From positions 242,864 through 306,863 of the forward strand of contig NZ_WFIX01000177.1 in assembly GCF_009745985.1 (NCBI RefSeq): DNA of 64,000 nucleotides, written 5' to 3'. The stretch is from Microbacterium karelineae (GTDB taxonomy: Bacteria > Actinomycetota > Actinomycetes > Actinomycetales > Microbacteriaceae). The translations under genes and the position numbers were made by a program. Below the pieces are notes generated by a model. That model was not told the origin of the DNA. It saw only the letters and a program-made list of their open reading frames with translations, and searched no databases. Numbering within the stretch: the stretch's first letter is position 1; each line of letters opens with the position of its first letter. Below are positions 42,287-51,297 of the stretch, one piece after another.

Positions 42287-43237
42287 TCAGGGTCGCTGCG
42301 CGCCGCGGTCACCGTGGATGACGAAGAACTGCCCGGAGGATCCGCGGATCGCGCGCGCGACGGTGTCGTAGAGCCAGTCGAGGGCGGCCGCGTGCTGTGT
42401 CGTGGCGCGCCGGTAGAGGCGCACCTCGACGGGCGGCATGTCGAACGGCAGCGACCGCACGACGAGCGGCCACTCACGCGCCCACCCCGCCGCGATGGTG
42501 TCGGGCACGACCGCGACGAGCTCGCGGCTCCGCGCGATCAGCGGCGGGAGCGAGGCGTAGTGGTTGACCAGGATGTGCGGATCGCGGCGGCCGCCGACGC
42601 GGTCGAGGGCGGCCCGTACGTCTCGCGCCCCAGAGTCCTCGGCCACGTCGACGTGCTGCGCCGCGAGGAAGCTCTCGAGGTCGACCTCCCCCGCCGCGAG
42701 CGGATTCTCCCGCGACATCACGACGCCGTATCGCTGGGTCTTGAGCACCGTGCCGCGAGCGACGCCCGCGAGGCGGCGCGGCGTGACGGCCAGATCGACG
42801 ACGCCGCGCGCGAGCCAGGAGGGCAGCGCGTCGACGTCGATCGGGACGATCTCGATCGGCATGCGCGGCGCCTGGCGTGTGACGACGCCGAGGAGGGTCG
42901 CGCCCCAGCCGATCTCGCCGAGCTCGGACATCGCGATGCGGAACGTCCGGTCCGACGTGGACGGGTCGAAGGCGTGCACCTGATCGAGCGTGCGATCAAC
43001 CGCGGCGAGCGCGTCGCGGAACCCCGGATAGAGCGAGTCGGCGAGCGGCGTCGGATCCATCGCGCGCCCCTGCCTGCGGAACAGCGGATCGTCGAACTCG
43101 CGCCGCAGGCGCGCGAGCGACTGGCTCACGGCCGATTGGGTGACGAACAGGCGGGAGGCGGCGACCGTGAGGCTGCGCGCTTCGTGCACGGCGACGAACA
43201 CGCGCACGAGGTTGAGGTCCATCGCGCCGTGCGTCAC
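42287..43237 (-). CDS. LysR-family transcriptional regulator
   Basis: A 316-residue LysR regulator: MDLNLVRVFVAVHEARSLTV, ASRLFVTQSAVSQSLARLRR (recognition helix) and a periplasmic-binding-like effector domain with RTFRIAMSELGEIGWG. The GTG at 43237 overlaps the stop of the IclR gene (GTGA); an ATG six residues later is the alternative. It is transcribed behind the IclR gene, so two regulators of different families come from one message. Target unknown; the O-demethylase, P450 or importer 2 are candidates. Confidence 0.9.
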   Translation of the reverse strand: MTHGAMDLNLVRVFVAVHEARSLTVAASRLFVTQSAVSQSLARLRREFDDPLFRRQGRAMDPTPLADSLYPGFRDALAAVDRTLDQVHAFDPSTSDRTFRIAMSELGEIGWGATLLGVVTRQAPRMPIEIVPIDVDALPSWLARGVVDLAVTPRRLAGVARGTVLKTQRYGVVMSRENPLAAGEVDLESFLAAQHVDVAEDSGARDVRAALDRVGGRRDPHILVNHYASLPPLIARSRELVAVVPDTIAAGWAREWPLVVRSLPFDMPPVEVRLYRRATTQHAAALDWLYDTVARAIRGSSGQFFVIHGDRGAQRP

Positions 43238-44100
43238 CCCGAGACGTCCGTCCTGGCCGACCGCGCCTCGCGCTCGAGCTCGGCGATGTAGGCGAGGGAT
43301 CGCGGCGAGACGCCGAGCGACTCGGGGGCGGCGTCATGCGCGTGGCCCGTCGCGCGCGACAGGTCGCGCGAGGCGCCCACAGCGGCCGCCGTCAGGAGGT
43401 CGGCGATCGGACGCGCGGGAGAGGAGTCGCTCGGGACGACGACCCCGAGCGCCGCGACGACCTGTCCGCCGGCGCCGCGGAGGGGAACGGCCACGCTGCG
43501 TGCGTCGAGGTGGATGTAGCCGTCGCCCACCACGAAGCCGTCGTGGCGGATCCGCGCGAGCTCGTCGCGCAGCCGTTGCGGCGAGGTGATGGTCCGATCC
43601 GTGTATCGCCTCATCGTGCCGGATGTGACGGCGTCCACGAGGTCCCGCGGCGCGTGCGCGAGGAGGACGAGCCCGGTGGCGGACGCGTGCGCCGGGATGC
43701 GTCCGCCGATGATCGTCGCGTTCACCACCGCGTCGGGCCACGAGACGCGCTCGAGGAACAGCACGTCGATCCCCTGCAGGACCCCGAGCTGCGTGTGCTG
43801 CCGTACGCGACGATGCACCGCGTCGATCCACGGTCTCGCCGCCTCGCGCACACCGATCGCGCCGGGAGTGCGCGAGGCGTATTCCCACAGCCGCACGCCG
43901 AGCCGGTAGGTGCGGTCGTCCTGGCGCTCGAGGAGCCCCTCGCGCACGAGCTCGCCGACGAGGCGATGTGCCGTCGACGGGGCGAGGTCCGCGGCGCGCG
44001 CGATCTCGGCGAGCGTGAGGAACGGGTGCAGCGGGTGGAACGCGTCGAGCACGCGCAGATGCCGTGCGAGCGCCGACTGTCCGGCGGATCTGTGCGCCAT
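43234..44100 (-). CDS. IclR-family transcriptional regulator
   Basis: A 288-residue IclR protein. Winged helix at 15-80 (LRVLDAFHPLHPFLTLAEIA, APSTAHRLVGELVREGLLE), effector domain with QHTQLGVLQGIDVLFLERVS, GRIPAHASATGLVLLAHAP and RSVAVPLRGAGGQVVAALGV. The C-terminal 35 residues after the domain are extra. ATG at 44100 chosen over an open extension that runs into the promoter. Divergent from the reductase/P450 pair 134 bases away, which it most likely controls. Confidence 0.92.
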   Translation of the reverse strand: MAHRSAGQSALARHLRVLDAFHPLHPFLTLAEIARAADLAPSTAHRLVGELVREGLLERQDDRTYRLGVRLWEYASRTPGAIGVREAARPWIDAVHRRVRQHTQLGVLQGIDVLFLERVSWPDAVVNATIIGGRIPAHASATGLVLLAHAPRDLVDAVTSGTMRRYTDRTITSPQRLRDELARIRHDGFVVGDGYIHLDARSVAVPLRGAGGQVVAALGVVVPSDSSPARPIADLLTAAAVGASRDLSRATGHAHDAAPESLGVSPRSLAYIAELEREARSARTDVSG

Positions 44101-44234
44101 CGCACCTCCGTCCTCCGAGAAGGATAGCCGCGAATTCGCATGAACGGAACGAAACCGGCACACCCGAGCCCCGCTTCGTAGCCTGATCCCACGGTCGACG
44201 ACGACCGGACCCCGACACCGGCGAGGAGGCCGAG

Positions 44235-45206
44235 ATGACGATGGTGACGCCTGCCCCCAAGGGCGAGGTCACGACGGCGCGCGGCGCGCTCCGCGTGGAG
44301 GAGATCCGCCCGGTCGCCGACGACGTCGTGTCCGTGACCCTCGCGCGACCCGACGGCTCGCGCCTGCCCGATTGGGCGCCCGGCGCGCACATCGACGTCG
44401 ACCTCCCGATCGGACAGCGCCGCCAGTACTCCCTCTGCGGCGACAGGTGGGACGCGCACCGCTACCGCATCGCGGTGCAGCGCGAGTCGGACGGCGGCGG
44501 CGCGTCCGCGTTCATCCACGACCGCCTCGGCGAGGGCGACGTCATCGGCTTCGGCGGCCCGCGGAACGCGTTCCGGCTCGCCCCGGCCGACGAACACCTG
44601 TTCGTCGCCGGCGGCATCGGCATCACCCCGGTCCTGCCGATGATCCGGCAGGCGCGGCTCCTCGGCGTCCCCTGGCGGCTGCTCTACCTCGGCCGGACGC
44701 GCTCGCGCCTCGCATTCCTCGACGAGCTGGGCGCCCTGCCCGAGGTCACCGTGCACTGCGCGGACGAGGACGGGCGCGCCGACCTCGACGCCTGGGCCCC
44801 CACGGATCCGCGCGTGCGGGTGATGTCGTGCGGCCCCGCGCGGCTGCTCGACGCCGTCGAGGCGTGGGGCGCCCCAGCGGGCGGCCACCCGCCGCGCGTC
44901 GAGCGCTTCGCGGCCGCGTCCGCGAACGCCGCGCCCGCCGTCGCGTTCGACGTCGTCGCCCAGCGCAGCGGTGCGACAGTGCGCGTCGGCGAGCGCGAAT
45001 CGGTCGCCGACGCACTGCGCCGGGCGGGCGTGCACGTCGTCACGTCGTGCGACCAGGGGGTGTGCGGCACGTGCGAGACCGACGTCGTCGAGGGCGTCCC
45101 CGACCACCGCGATGCGCTGCTCGACGAGCAGGAGCGCGAGGCCGGCCGCATCATCTTCCCCTGCGTCTCGCGCTGCGCGCGCGGGCGCCTCGTTCTCGAC
45201 CTCTGA
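44235..45206 (+). CDS. Phthalate-dioxygenase-reductase-type [2Fe-2S] flavoprotein reductase
   Basis: A 323-residue single-chain electron-transfer protein in the order flavin domain (RQYSLCGD), NAD domain (LFVAGGIGITPVLPM, MSCGP) and C-terminal plant-type ferredoxin domain with cluster cysteines C272, C277, C280 and C310. This is the VanB/PDR layout. The P450 gene starts eight bases after the stop, so it almost certainly takes electrons from NADH to that P450. VanB normally serves Rieske oxygenases; no Rieske oxygenase is present here. ATG at 44235 after GAGGAGGCCGAG. Confidence 0.92.
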   Translation: MTMVTPAPKGEVTTARGALRVEEIRPVADDVVSVTLARPDGSRLPDWAPGAHIDVDLPIGQRRQYSLCGDRWDAHRYRIAVQRESDGGGASAFIHDRLGEGDVIGFGGPRNAFRLAPADEHLFVAGGIGITPVLPMIRQARLLGVPWRLLYLGRTRSRLAFLDELGALPEVTVHCADEDGRADLDAWAPTDPRVRVMSCGPARLLDAVEAWGAPAGGHPPRVERFAAASANAAPAVAFDVVAQRSGATVRVGERESVADALRRAGVHVVTSCDQGVCGTCETDVVEGVPDHRDALLDEQEREAGRIIFPCVSRCARGRLVLDL

Positions 45207-45214
45207 GGATCCTC

Positions 45215-46420
45215 ATGCCGCACACGATCGCCGTTCCCGAGACCGACATCGACATCTTCTCGGAGGAGTACCTCCGTGATCCCCTGCCCGCGCAGGAGGA
45301 GCTGCGCGAGATCGGCCCCATCGTGCGCCTGACCCGCTACGACGTCTACGCCTGCGCGCGCTATGAGGAGGTCCACCGCGGCCTCACCGACTGGCAGTCG
45401 CTGCAGTCGGGCGCGGGCGTCGGGCTCTCCGACTTCCTGAAGGAGCGCCCGTGGCGGCCCCCGAGCCTGCTGCTCGAGGCGGATCCTCCGCGGCATGACG
45501 CCCCGCGCCACGTCGGGGAGCGGCTGCTCTCACCGCGACGCCTCCGCGGAATGCAGGACGAATGGGCGCGCGTCGCGGGCGAGCTCGCCGACGAGATCCT
45601 CGGCGCGGGCGACGCGTTCGACGCGGTTCTCGACATCGCGCAGCGCTTCCCCCTGCGCGTCTTCCCCGACGCGATCGGCCTCGGCCCGCACGGACGCGAG
45701 CACCTGCTGCCGTACGGCGACTTCGCGTTCAACGCCTTCGGCCCGCGCGAGGGCATCGTGGAGCGGCTCGCACCGACGATGGGCCCGACCGTCGCCTGGA
45801 TCGACGAGCAGTGCGCGCGCGAGAACCTCGCGCCCGGCAGCCTCGGGGCCGAGATCTGGGAGTCGGCCGACCGCGGCGAGATCCCGCCGGAGCAGGCGCC
45901 GCTCATCGTCCGCTCGCTGCTGACGGCGGGGGTCGACACGACCGTCACGGGGATCGCCGCCGTCCTGCACGCCCTCGCGGGCGATCGCGTGCAGTGGCGC
46001 ATGCTCCAGGAGGACCGTTCGCTCCTCCCGCGCGCGTTCGAGGAGGCCGTGCGCCTCGAGTCGCCCGTGCAGGCGTTCTTCCGCACGACGACCGCGCCGA
46101 CGACGATCGCGGGGGTCGAGATCCCCGCCCGCGAGAAGGTCGTGCTGATCCTCGGGGCCGCGAACCGGGATCCGCGCCGCTGGGACGCCCCCGAGCGCTT
46201 CGATCTCGCCCGCGACCCGTCAGGGCACGTCGGATTCGGCATGGGGCTGCACCAGTGCGTCGGCCAGCACGTCGCGCGCCTCGAGGCCACCGTCATGCTC
46301 GGCGCCCTGCTCGATCGCGTCGACGGCGTCGACCTCGCCGCGCGCCCCGTGCGCCACCTGAACAACACCCTGCGCGGGTGGGACAGCATGCCGATGCGCG
46401 CCGAACCGCGGCGCGCATGA
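45215..46420 (+). CDS. Cytochrome P450, CYP199 family (4-alkoxybenzoate O-demethylase-like)
   Basis: A 401-residue P450. Heme cysteine C348 lies in FGMGLHQCVGQ, the ExxR pair is E277/R280 in FEEAVR, and the oxygen-activation helix is AGVDTT (238-243). GVGLSDFLKERPWRPPSLL, LLPYGDFAFNAFGP and SPVQAFFRTTT closely follow CYP199A enzymes, which demethylate 4-methoxybenzoate, veratrate and related acids and release formaldehyde. The arrangement with a neighbouring reductase recalls, from memory, PbdA/PbdB of Rhodococcus. Expected product is a 4-hydroxybenzoate. Liv-type importer 2 follows after a promoter and may bring in the substrate. Confidence 0.92.
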   Translation: MPHTIAVPETDIDIFSEEYLRDPLPAQEELREIGPIVRLTRYDVYACARYEEVHRGLTDWQSLQSGAGVGLSDFLKERPWRPPSLLLEADPPRHDAPRHVGERLLSPRRLRGMQDEWARVAGELADEILGAGDAFDAVLDIAQRFPLRVFPDAIGLGPHGREHLLPYGDFAFNAFGPREGIVERLAPTMGPTVAWIDEQCARENLAPGSLGAEIWESADRGEIPPEQAPLIVRSLLTAGVDTTVTGIAAVLHALAGDRVQWRMLQEDRSLLPRAFEEAVRLESPVQAFFRTTTAPTTIAGVEIPAREKVVLILGAANRDPRRWDAPERFDLARDPSGHVGFGMGLHQCVGQHVARLEATVMLGALLDRVDGVDLAARPVRHLNNTLRGWDSMPMRAEPRRA

Positions 46421-46449
46421 CGGTCCGATCACGATTCGCGACAGAATTG

Positions 46450-46478
46450 TTGACATTTCCGTCCCCACCCCGTGTACT
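46450..46478 (+). promoter_or_regulatory. Strong sigma-A-type promoter of ABC importer 2
   Basis: TTGACA (46450-46455), 17-base spacer, TGTACT (46473-46478). TTGTTGACAT (46447-46456) overlapping the -35 also fits the TTGTNNACAW form seen at 21706 and could be a shared operator. Confidence 0.7.
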
Positions 46479-46545
46479 GTCCGATAGCGGGATCCCCCGA
46501 CCATCCCACCCCGAGACCCACGCCGACGTGACCCGAGGAAGCCGC

Positions 46546-47328
46546 ATGGCCGCACAACTGACGCTGACGGACGTCAACCTCCGTTTCGGAGGCGTGACCG
46601 TCCTCACCGACGTCTCCTTCGACGTCGAACCCGGACAGATCCTCGGGCTCGTCGGCCCGAACGGCGCCGGCAAGACCTCCCTGTTCAACTGCATCAGCGG
46701 GCACTACCGCCCGACATCGGGCTCGATCCGTCTCGACGGGCAGGAGATCGCCGGCTCGCAGCCGTCGACGCTGAACCGCCGAGGTCTCGCCCGCACCTTC
46801 CAGCACCCCGCCCTGCAGCTGCACCACTCCGTCCTCGAGAACGTCATGCTCGGCGGGCACACCCGCCTCCCGGGCGGCCCCCTCACGTGGGCGCTCCGGC
46901 TCCCCCCGACCGGCCGTCGCGAACGCGAGGTCCGCGACGATGCGATGCGACTCCTCGAGGAGCAGGACCTCGGATGGGCGGCGACATCGCGAGCCGACGA
47001 GCTGTCCCACGGCCTGCACAAGAGCGTCGAGCTGTGCCGCGCACGCATGTCCCATCCGTCGCTCCTGCTCCTCGACGAGCCGGCCGCCGGGCTGTCACAG
47101 GGCGAGGTCGAGCAGCTGATCGCGACGGTGCGCCGGCTGCAGGAGACCGACGACATGACGATCATCGTCGTCGAGCACAACATGTCGCTCATCTCGCAGC
47201 TCACCGACCGCGTCGTCGTGCTCGACCACGGCAGCAAGCTCATGGAGGGAACGGCCGCCGAGGCGCAGGCCGACCCGCGTGTGATCGAGGCCTACCTCGG
47301 GAAGGAGGCGACCGATGACGCTGCTTGA
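46546..47328 (+). CDS. Liv-type ABC importer 2, ATPase (LivG-like)
   Basis: A 260-residue ATPase. Walker A GPNGAGKTS, GLARTFQHPALQLHHSVLENVMLG in the LivG position, altered signature ELSHGLHKSVELCRARM and Walker B LLLLDEPAAGLSQGE. GAGGA precedes the ATG at 46546 well. The order here is G, F, H, M, binding protein, different from importer 1, so the two operons are not a simple recent duplication. Confidence 0.92.
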   Translation: MAAQLTLTDVNLRFGGVTVLTDVSFDVEPGQILGLVGPNGAGKTSLFNCISGHYRPTSGSIRLDGQEIAGSQPSTLNRRGLARTFQHPALQLHHSVLENVMLGGHTRLPGGPLTWALRLPPTGRREREVRDDAMRLLEEQDLGWAATSRADELSHGLHKSVELCRARMSHPSLLLLDEPAAGLSQGEVEQLIATVRRLQETDDMTIIVVEHNMSLISQLTDRVVVLDHGSKLMEGTAAEAQADPRVIEAYLGKEATDDAA

Positions 47329-48025
47329 GCTCGAGGACGTCACGGCCGCATACGGGCGCGTGCGCGTCCTGGAGGGCGTGTCGCTGTCCGTCCCCGACGG
47401 CGGGGCCGTGGGGATCCTCGGATCCAACGGCGCCGGAAAGACGACCACGCTGCGCGCGATCAGCGGCACCGTGAACGTCGGCGGACGGATCACGTTCGAC
47501 GGGCACGACATCACGCACATCGGCCCGGAGAAGACCGCCGCGCTCGGCATCGCGCACGTCCCCGAGGGGCGCGGAACGCTGCCGAACCTCTCAGTGCGCG
47601 AGAACCTCCTCGTCGGCGCCTATCTGCGCCGGGATCGGTCGCAGATCCGCACCGACATCGACTTCCTGCTCGAGCTGTTCCCGAACCTCGCCCGCCGCAT
47701 CTCGCAGAACGCGTCGGCGCTGTCGGGCGGCGAGCAGCAGATGCTCGCCGTGGGGCGCGCCTTCATGGCGAAGCCGCGCCTGCTCGTGCTCGACGAGCCG
47801 TCGCTCGGCCTCGCGCCGTCGACGGCGCAGGACGTGTACGACGCGATCGCCCGCCTGCGAAGCGAATCGGGCATCGCCATGCTCGTCGTCGAACAGAACG
47901 CCAACCTCGCGTTCCGCGTCGTCGACGCCGCGACGATCCTCGAGACGGGGCGCAGCACCATCAGCGGCACGACAGCGGAGCTCCGCGGCCGCGACGAGAT
48001 CCGGAAGGCGTACCTCGGAGGCTGA
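47315..48025 (+). CDS. Liv-type ABC importer 2, ATPase (LivF-like)
   Basis: A 236-residue ATPase with Walker A GSNGAGKTT, HVPEGRGTLPNLSVRENLLVG, intact signature ALSGGEQQMLAVGRAFM and Walker B LLVLDEPSLGLAP. The ATG lies inside the LivG-like gene (14-base overlap), with AAGGAGG just upstream, so this start is well supported. Confidence 0.92.
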   Translation: MTLLELEDVTAAYGRVRVLEGVSLSVPDGGAVGILGSNGAGKTTTLRAISGTVNVGGRITFDGHDITHIGPEKTAALGIAHVPEGRGTLPNLSVRENLLVGAYLRRDRSQIRTDIDFLLELFPNLARRISQNASALSGGEQQMLAVGRAFMAKPRLLVLDEPSLGLAPSTAQDVYDAIARLRSESGIAMLVVEQNANLAFRVVDAATILETGRSTISGTTAELRGRDEIRKAYLGG

Positions 48026-48026
48026 T

Positions 48027-48908
48027 ATGGGAACCTTCATCCAGCTCGTCGTCGACGGCCTCGGCATGGGATCCGTATATGCGGCCCTCGGCCTCGCCAT
48101 CGTCCTCGTCAATCAGTCCACCGGCATGATCAACTTCGCGCAGGGTGGCATGGCCGTGCTCGCGGCCTACTTCGTCTTCGCGCTCGTCGGCTTCGGCCTC
48201 CCCCTCATCGTCGCGATCCTGCTCGCCGTCGTCGCATCCTTCCTCCTCGGCGCCCTCCTGGAGCGCGTGCTGATCCGGCGATTCGAGGGCGGGGATCCCG
48301 ACACCGCGATCGTCGTGACGGTGGGGCTCCTCACCCTCATCACGGGCATCTGCGGCGCGATCTGGTCGTACAACAACCTGCACCTGCCGTGGCTGTTCCC
48401 CGCCGAGTCGTTCTCGTTCCTCGGCGCCGCCATCAGCTGGCGGTCGCTCGGCACCTTCCTCGTGATCTTCGCCTTCATGGTGCTGATCCAGGTGCTCTTC
48501 CGCGGCACGAAGCTCGGCCTCGCCCTCCGCGCCGTCGCCGACAACCCCTCCTCCGCCGCGCTGTCCGGGATCCCCGTCGGGCGCCTGCTCATGGTCGGCT
48601 GGGGGCTCGCCGCCGCGCTCGGCGCCGTCGCCGGCGCGCTCATCGCGCAGCGACTGTCGCTGACGCCCGGCATGCTCGACACCGTCCTCGTCTACGCGCT
48701 CGCGGCGGTGATCCTCGGTGGGCTCTCCAGCCCGTTCGGCGTCGTCGTCGCCGCGTGGGCGATCGGCGTCCTCGAGAACCTCGCGGCCGTGTACGTGCCG
48801 TTCGTCGGCCACGACCTCAAGATCGCCGTGCCCTTCGTGTTCCTGTTCATCGTGCTGCTCGTCAGGCCCCAGGGCCTGTTCGGCCGCAAGACCGTCGTGC
48901 GAGTGTGA
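48027..48908 (+). CDS. Liv-type ABC importer 2, permease (LivH-like)
   Basis: A 293-residue permease of about eight spans. MGSVYAALGLAIVLVNQSTG, GMINFAQGGMAVLAAYFVFA and GLSSPFGVVVAAWAIGVLE are LivH features; AVADNPSSAALSGIPVGRL is the coupling loop. It begins one base after the LivF-like stop. Confidence 0.92.
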   Translation: MGTFIQLVVDGLGMGSVYAALGLAIVLVNQSTGMINFAQGGMAVLAAYFVFALVGFGLPLIVAILLAVVASFLLGALLERVLIRRFEGGDPDTAIVVTVGLLTLITGICGAIWSYNNLHLPWLFPAESFSFLGAAISWRSLGTFLVIFAFMVLIQVLFRGTKLGLALRAVADNPSSAALSGIPVGRLLMVGWGLAAALGAVAGALIAQRLSLTPGMLDTVLVYALAAVILGGLSSPFGVVVAAWAIGVLENLAAVYVPFVGHDLKIAVPFVFLFIVLLVRPQGLFGRKTVVRV

Positions 48909-49972
48909 GCCCCATGCCGACCACATCCCCCGCCAGCGACCTCACGGCGCCCCTCACCACGCCCCCGGTCTCGGGCCGGCGGCCCTGGCTGATGATCGCG
49001 ATCGCCGCCGTCCTCGCGATCCTCCTCATCGTCGCCCCGCTCGTGATGGCCGTGCCGACGAACCAGATGCTCGCCCGCATCGGCGTCTTCGCCGTCGCCG
49101 TGCTCGGCCTCAACGTCATCATGGGGTACACCGGCCAGGTGTCGCTGGGACAGATCTTCTTCGTCGGGTTCGGCGCGTACGCGACCGCATACGGCGTGAA
49201 CAACGACTGGCCGATCGTGGTGACGTTCCTCGCCGCGGTGATCCTGCCGGGGCTCGCCGGCCTCATCCTCGCGTTCGCGGCGGCGCGCCTCGGCGGCCTC
49301 GCGATCGCGATGGTGACGATCGCGCTGCCGATCATCGGCGTCCCCCTCGCAAAGCGCCTCACAGACCTCACGGGCGGATCCCAGGGCACCTCCGCACGGT
49401 TCTCGAGCGCCCCCGACTGGACCGGGCTCGCCGACGACCAGTGGCAGTACTACGTCGTCCTCGTCATCGCCGCCGGATGCTTCGTGCTCGTCGCGAATCT
49501 CACGCGCGGCAAGTTCGGCCGCGCCCTGGCGATCGTCAAGGAGAACGAGAACGTCGCGAAGTCGATGGGCATCTCGCCCTACCGCCACAAGGTGATGGCG
49601 TTCACGATCGCCGCGATGATCGGCGGGGTCGCCGGCTTCCTCTACATGGTCGTCGTGCAGTACACGAGCCCCGAGACGCTCGCCTTCCACCACTCGATCA
49701 GCCTGCTCGCGTCGATGGTCGTCGGCGGGGCGGGCAGCATCGTCGGTGCGCTCCTCGGCGGCATCTACTACGTCTTCGTCCCCAGCTTCACGAACGAGAT
49801 CGCACCGACGCTCACCGCCCTCATCCAGGGCGCGATCCTCCTCGCCGTCCTCATCGTCCTGCCCGGCGGGCTCGCGAGCGTCCCGCATCGCATCCGCAGG
49901 CTCCTCCGCCGCCGCACGTCCCGCGGCGGCGACCCCCGCACCCAGAACGTCGAACAGAGAGGTTCCTCATGA
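48905..49972 (+). CDS. Liv-type ABC importer 2, permease (LivM-like)
   Basis: A 355-residue permease, about nine or ten spans. VIMGYTGQVSLGQIFFVGFGAY and RLGGLAIAMVTIALPIIGVPL match LivM; VKENENVAKSMGISPYRH is the coupling loop. GTG at 48905 overlaps the previous stop (GTGA); an ATG three codons later (48914) is the alternative. Neither has a clear ribosome-binding site, so coupling to the upstream gene is likely. Confidence 0.9.
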   Translation: MSPMPTTSPASDLTAPLTTPPVSGRRPWLMIAIAAVLAILLIVAPLVMAVPTNQMLARIGVFAVAVLGLNVIMGYTGQVSLGQIFFVGFGAYATAYGVNNDWPIVVTFLAAVILPGLAGLILAFAAARLGGLAIAMVTIALPIIGVPLAKRLTDLTGGSQGTSARFSSAPDWTGLADDQWQYYVVLVIAAGCFVLVANLTRGKFGRALAIVKENENVAKSMGISPYRHKVMAFTIAAMIGGVAGFLYMVVVQYTSPETLAFHHSISLLASMVVGGAGSIVGALLGGIYYVFVPSFTNEIAPTLTALIQGAILLAVLIVLPGGLASVPHRIRRLLRRRTSRGGDPRTQNVEQRGSS

Positions 49973-51228
49973 TTCTTCAGACCCGATCCACGCGGGTGCT
50001 CGGCGCCGTCGCGCTCGGATCCGCGCTCGCGCTCGCCCTGGCAGGCTGCGGCCGCGGCGACACGGGCGGCGGCGGAGACGACGCCGACGCCGCGAGCCCC
50101 GGCGTCACCGACGACTCGATCACGCTCGGCGTCACCACCCCCCTCTCCGGCGCGACCGCCGGCCCCGGCACCTGCACCGTCGCGGGGCTCGTCGCCTACA
50201 TGGGCGAGCGCAACGCCGAGGGCGGAATCGAGTTCGGCGACGGCATGACCCGCACCGTCGAGATCGAGGCGTGGGACGACGCATACGACCCGCAGAAGGC
50301 CCTGCAGAACTTCCAGCAGAACAGCGGCGACGTGTTCGCCTTCACCTCCGGCCTCGGCACGCCCACGAACCGCGCCTACCGCGACGCCGCGATCGACGAG
50401 GAGGTGCCGCAGGTGCTCATCCAGACCGGCGACCCGCTCTTCTCCGACCAGGCCGAGAGCCCGTGGCAGCTCGGCTTCGTGCCGACCTACATGAACGAGG
50501 GCGCCGCGTTCGGCGAGCTTCTCGCGGCGTCGGGCGAGGACATCACGGTCGCCGTGCTGTACCAGAACGACGACTACGGCGAGGGATACTTCGAGGGCTT
50601 CCAGGAGGCCATCGAGGGCACGAGCGTCGAGATCGTCGAGGAGCTCACCTACGAGGCGACCGACACCTCGGTCGACGCCCAGCTGACGGAGCTCGCCGGA
50701 TCCGACGCCGACGTGTTCTTCAACGCCATGTCGATCACGCCCCTCGTCATCTCGTCGATCGAGAAGACGAAGGAGCTCGGCTGGGCGCCCAGCTGGTTCC
50801 TCCCCTCGAACACGTCCAGCCCCGCCGCGATCCTCGGCCCGGCGAGCGCGAACGCCGACGACGGCTTCTACTCCGTGTCGTTCGCCAAGGCGCCGCAGTC
50901 GCCGGCCTTCGCCGAGGACGAGGACGTGCAGACGTTCCTCGCCTCGCTCGAGGAGTACTCCGGTGAGTACACGACGACGCCCGACTTCCCCCACTGCATG
51001 TGGAGCTACATGATCGGCGCGACGCTCGAGCAGGCCTTCATGGACATGGAGGAGCCGACCCGCGACGCCTTCATGGAGTCGCTCCGCGGCATCTCCGGCC
51101 TCGAGGCCCCGCTGATGCTCGAGGGCACGTCGGTCGACACGACCCAGGACGGTCAGCCCGCCGTCTCGAGCCTCGTCGTGCAGAAGTACAACGGCAACGG
51201 GTACGACACCGCCGAGAACTTCGGCTGA
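49969..51228 (+). CDS. Liv-type ABC importer 2, substrate-binding lipoprotein
   Basis: A 419-residue lipoprotein with lipobox LAGC (cysteine about 27) and a Gly/Asp-rich linker, then a type I binding-protein fold: ITLGVTTPLSGATAGPGTCTVAGLVAYMGERNAEGG is the family start and QNDDYGEGYFEGFQEAIEG the hinge-side region. Two cysteines in the mature part (GTCTV, FPHCMW) are unusual for the family. Likely ligand is an aromatic acid such as a methoxybenzoate, inferred only from the neighbouring P450. Confidence 0.92.
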   Translation: MILQTRSTRVLGAVALGSALALALAGCGRGDTGGGGDDADAASPGVTDDSITLGVTTPLSGATAGPGTCTVAGLVAYMGERNAEGGIEFGDGMTRTVEIEAWDDAYDPQKALQNFQQNSGDVFAFTSGLGTPTNRAYRDAAIDEEVPQVLIQTGDPLFSDQAESPWQLGFVPTYMNEGAAFGELLAASGEDITVAVLYQNDDYGEGYFEGFQEAIEGTSVEIVEELTYEATDTSVDAQLTELAGSDADVFFNAMSITPLVISSIEKTKELGWAPSWFLPSNTSSPAAILGPASANADDGFYSVSFAKAPQSPAFAEDEDVQTFLASLEEYSGEYTTTPDFPHCMWSYMIGATLEQAFMDMEEPTRDAFMESLRGISGLEAPLMLEGTSVDTTQDGQPAVSSLVVQKYNGNGYDTAENFG

Positions 51229-51238
51229 GTTCTGCTCT

Positions 51239-51269
51239 GATGGCCCGGCCGGTCGACGGCCGGGCCATC
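51239..51269. terminator. Terminator hairpin after ABC importer 2
   Basis: Perfect 13-bp stem GATGGCCCGGCCG (51239-51251) with 51257-51269 and a five-base loop, beginning 11 bases after the stop codon. Confidence 0.88.
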
Positions 51270-51297
51270 GCAGTGCCCCGTGGCGCCGCTGCGCGAC

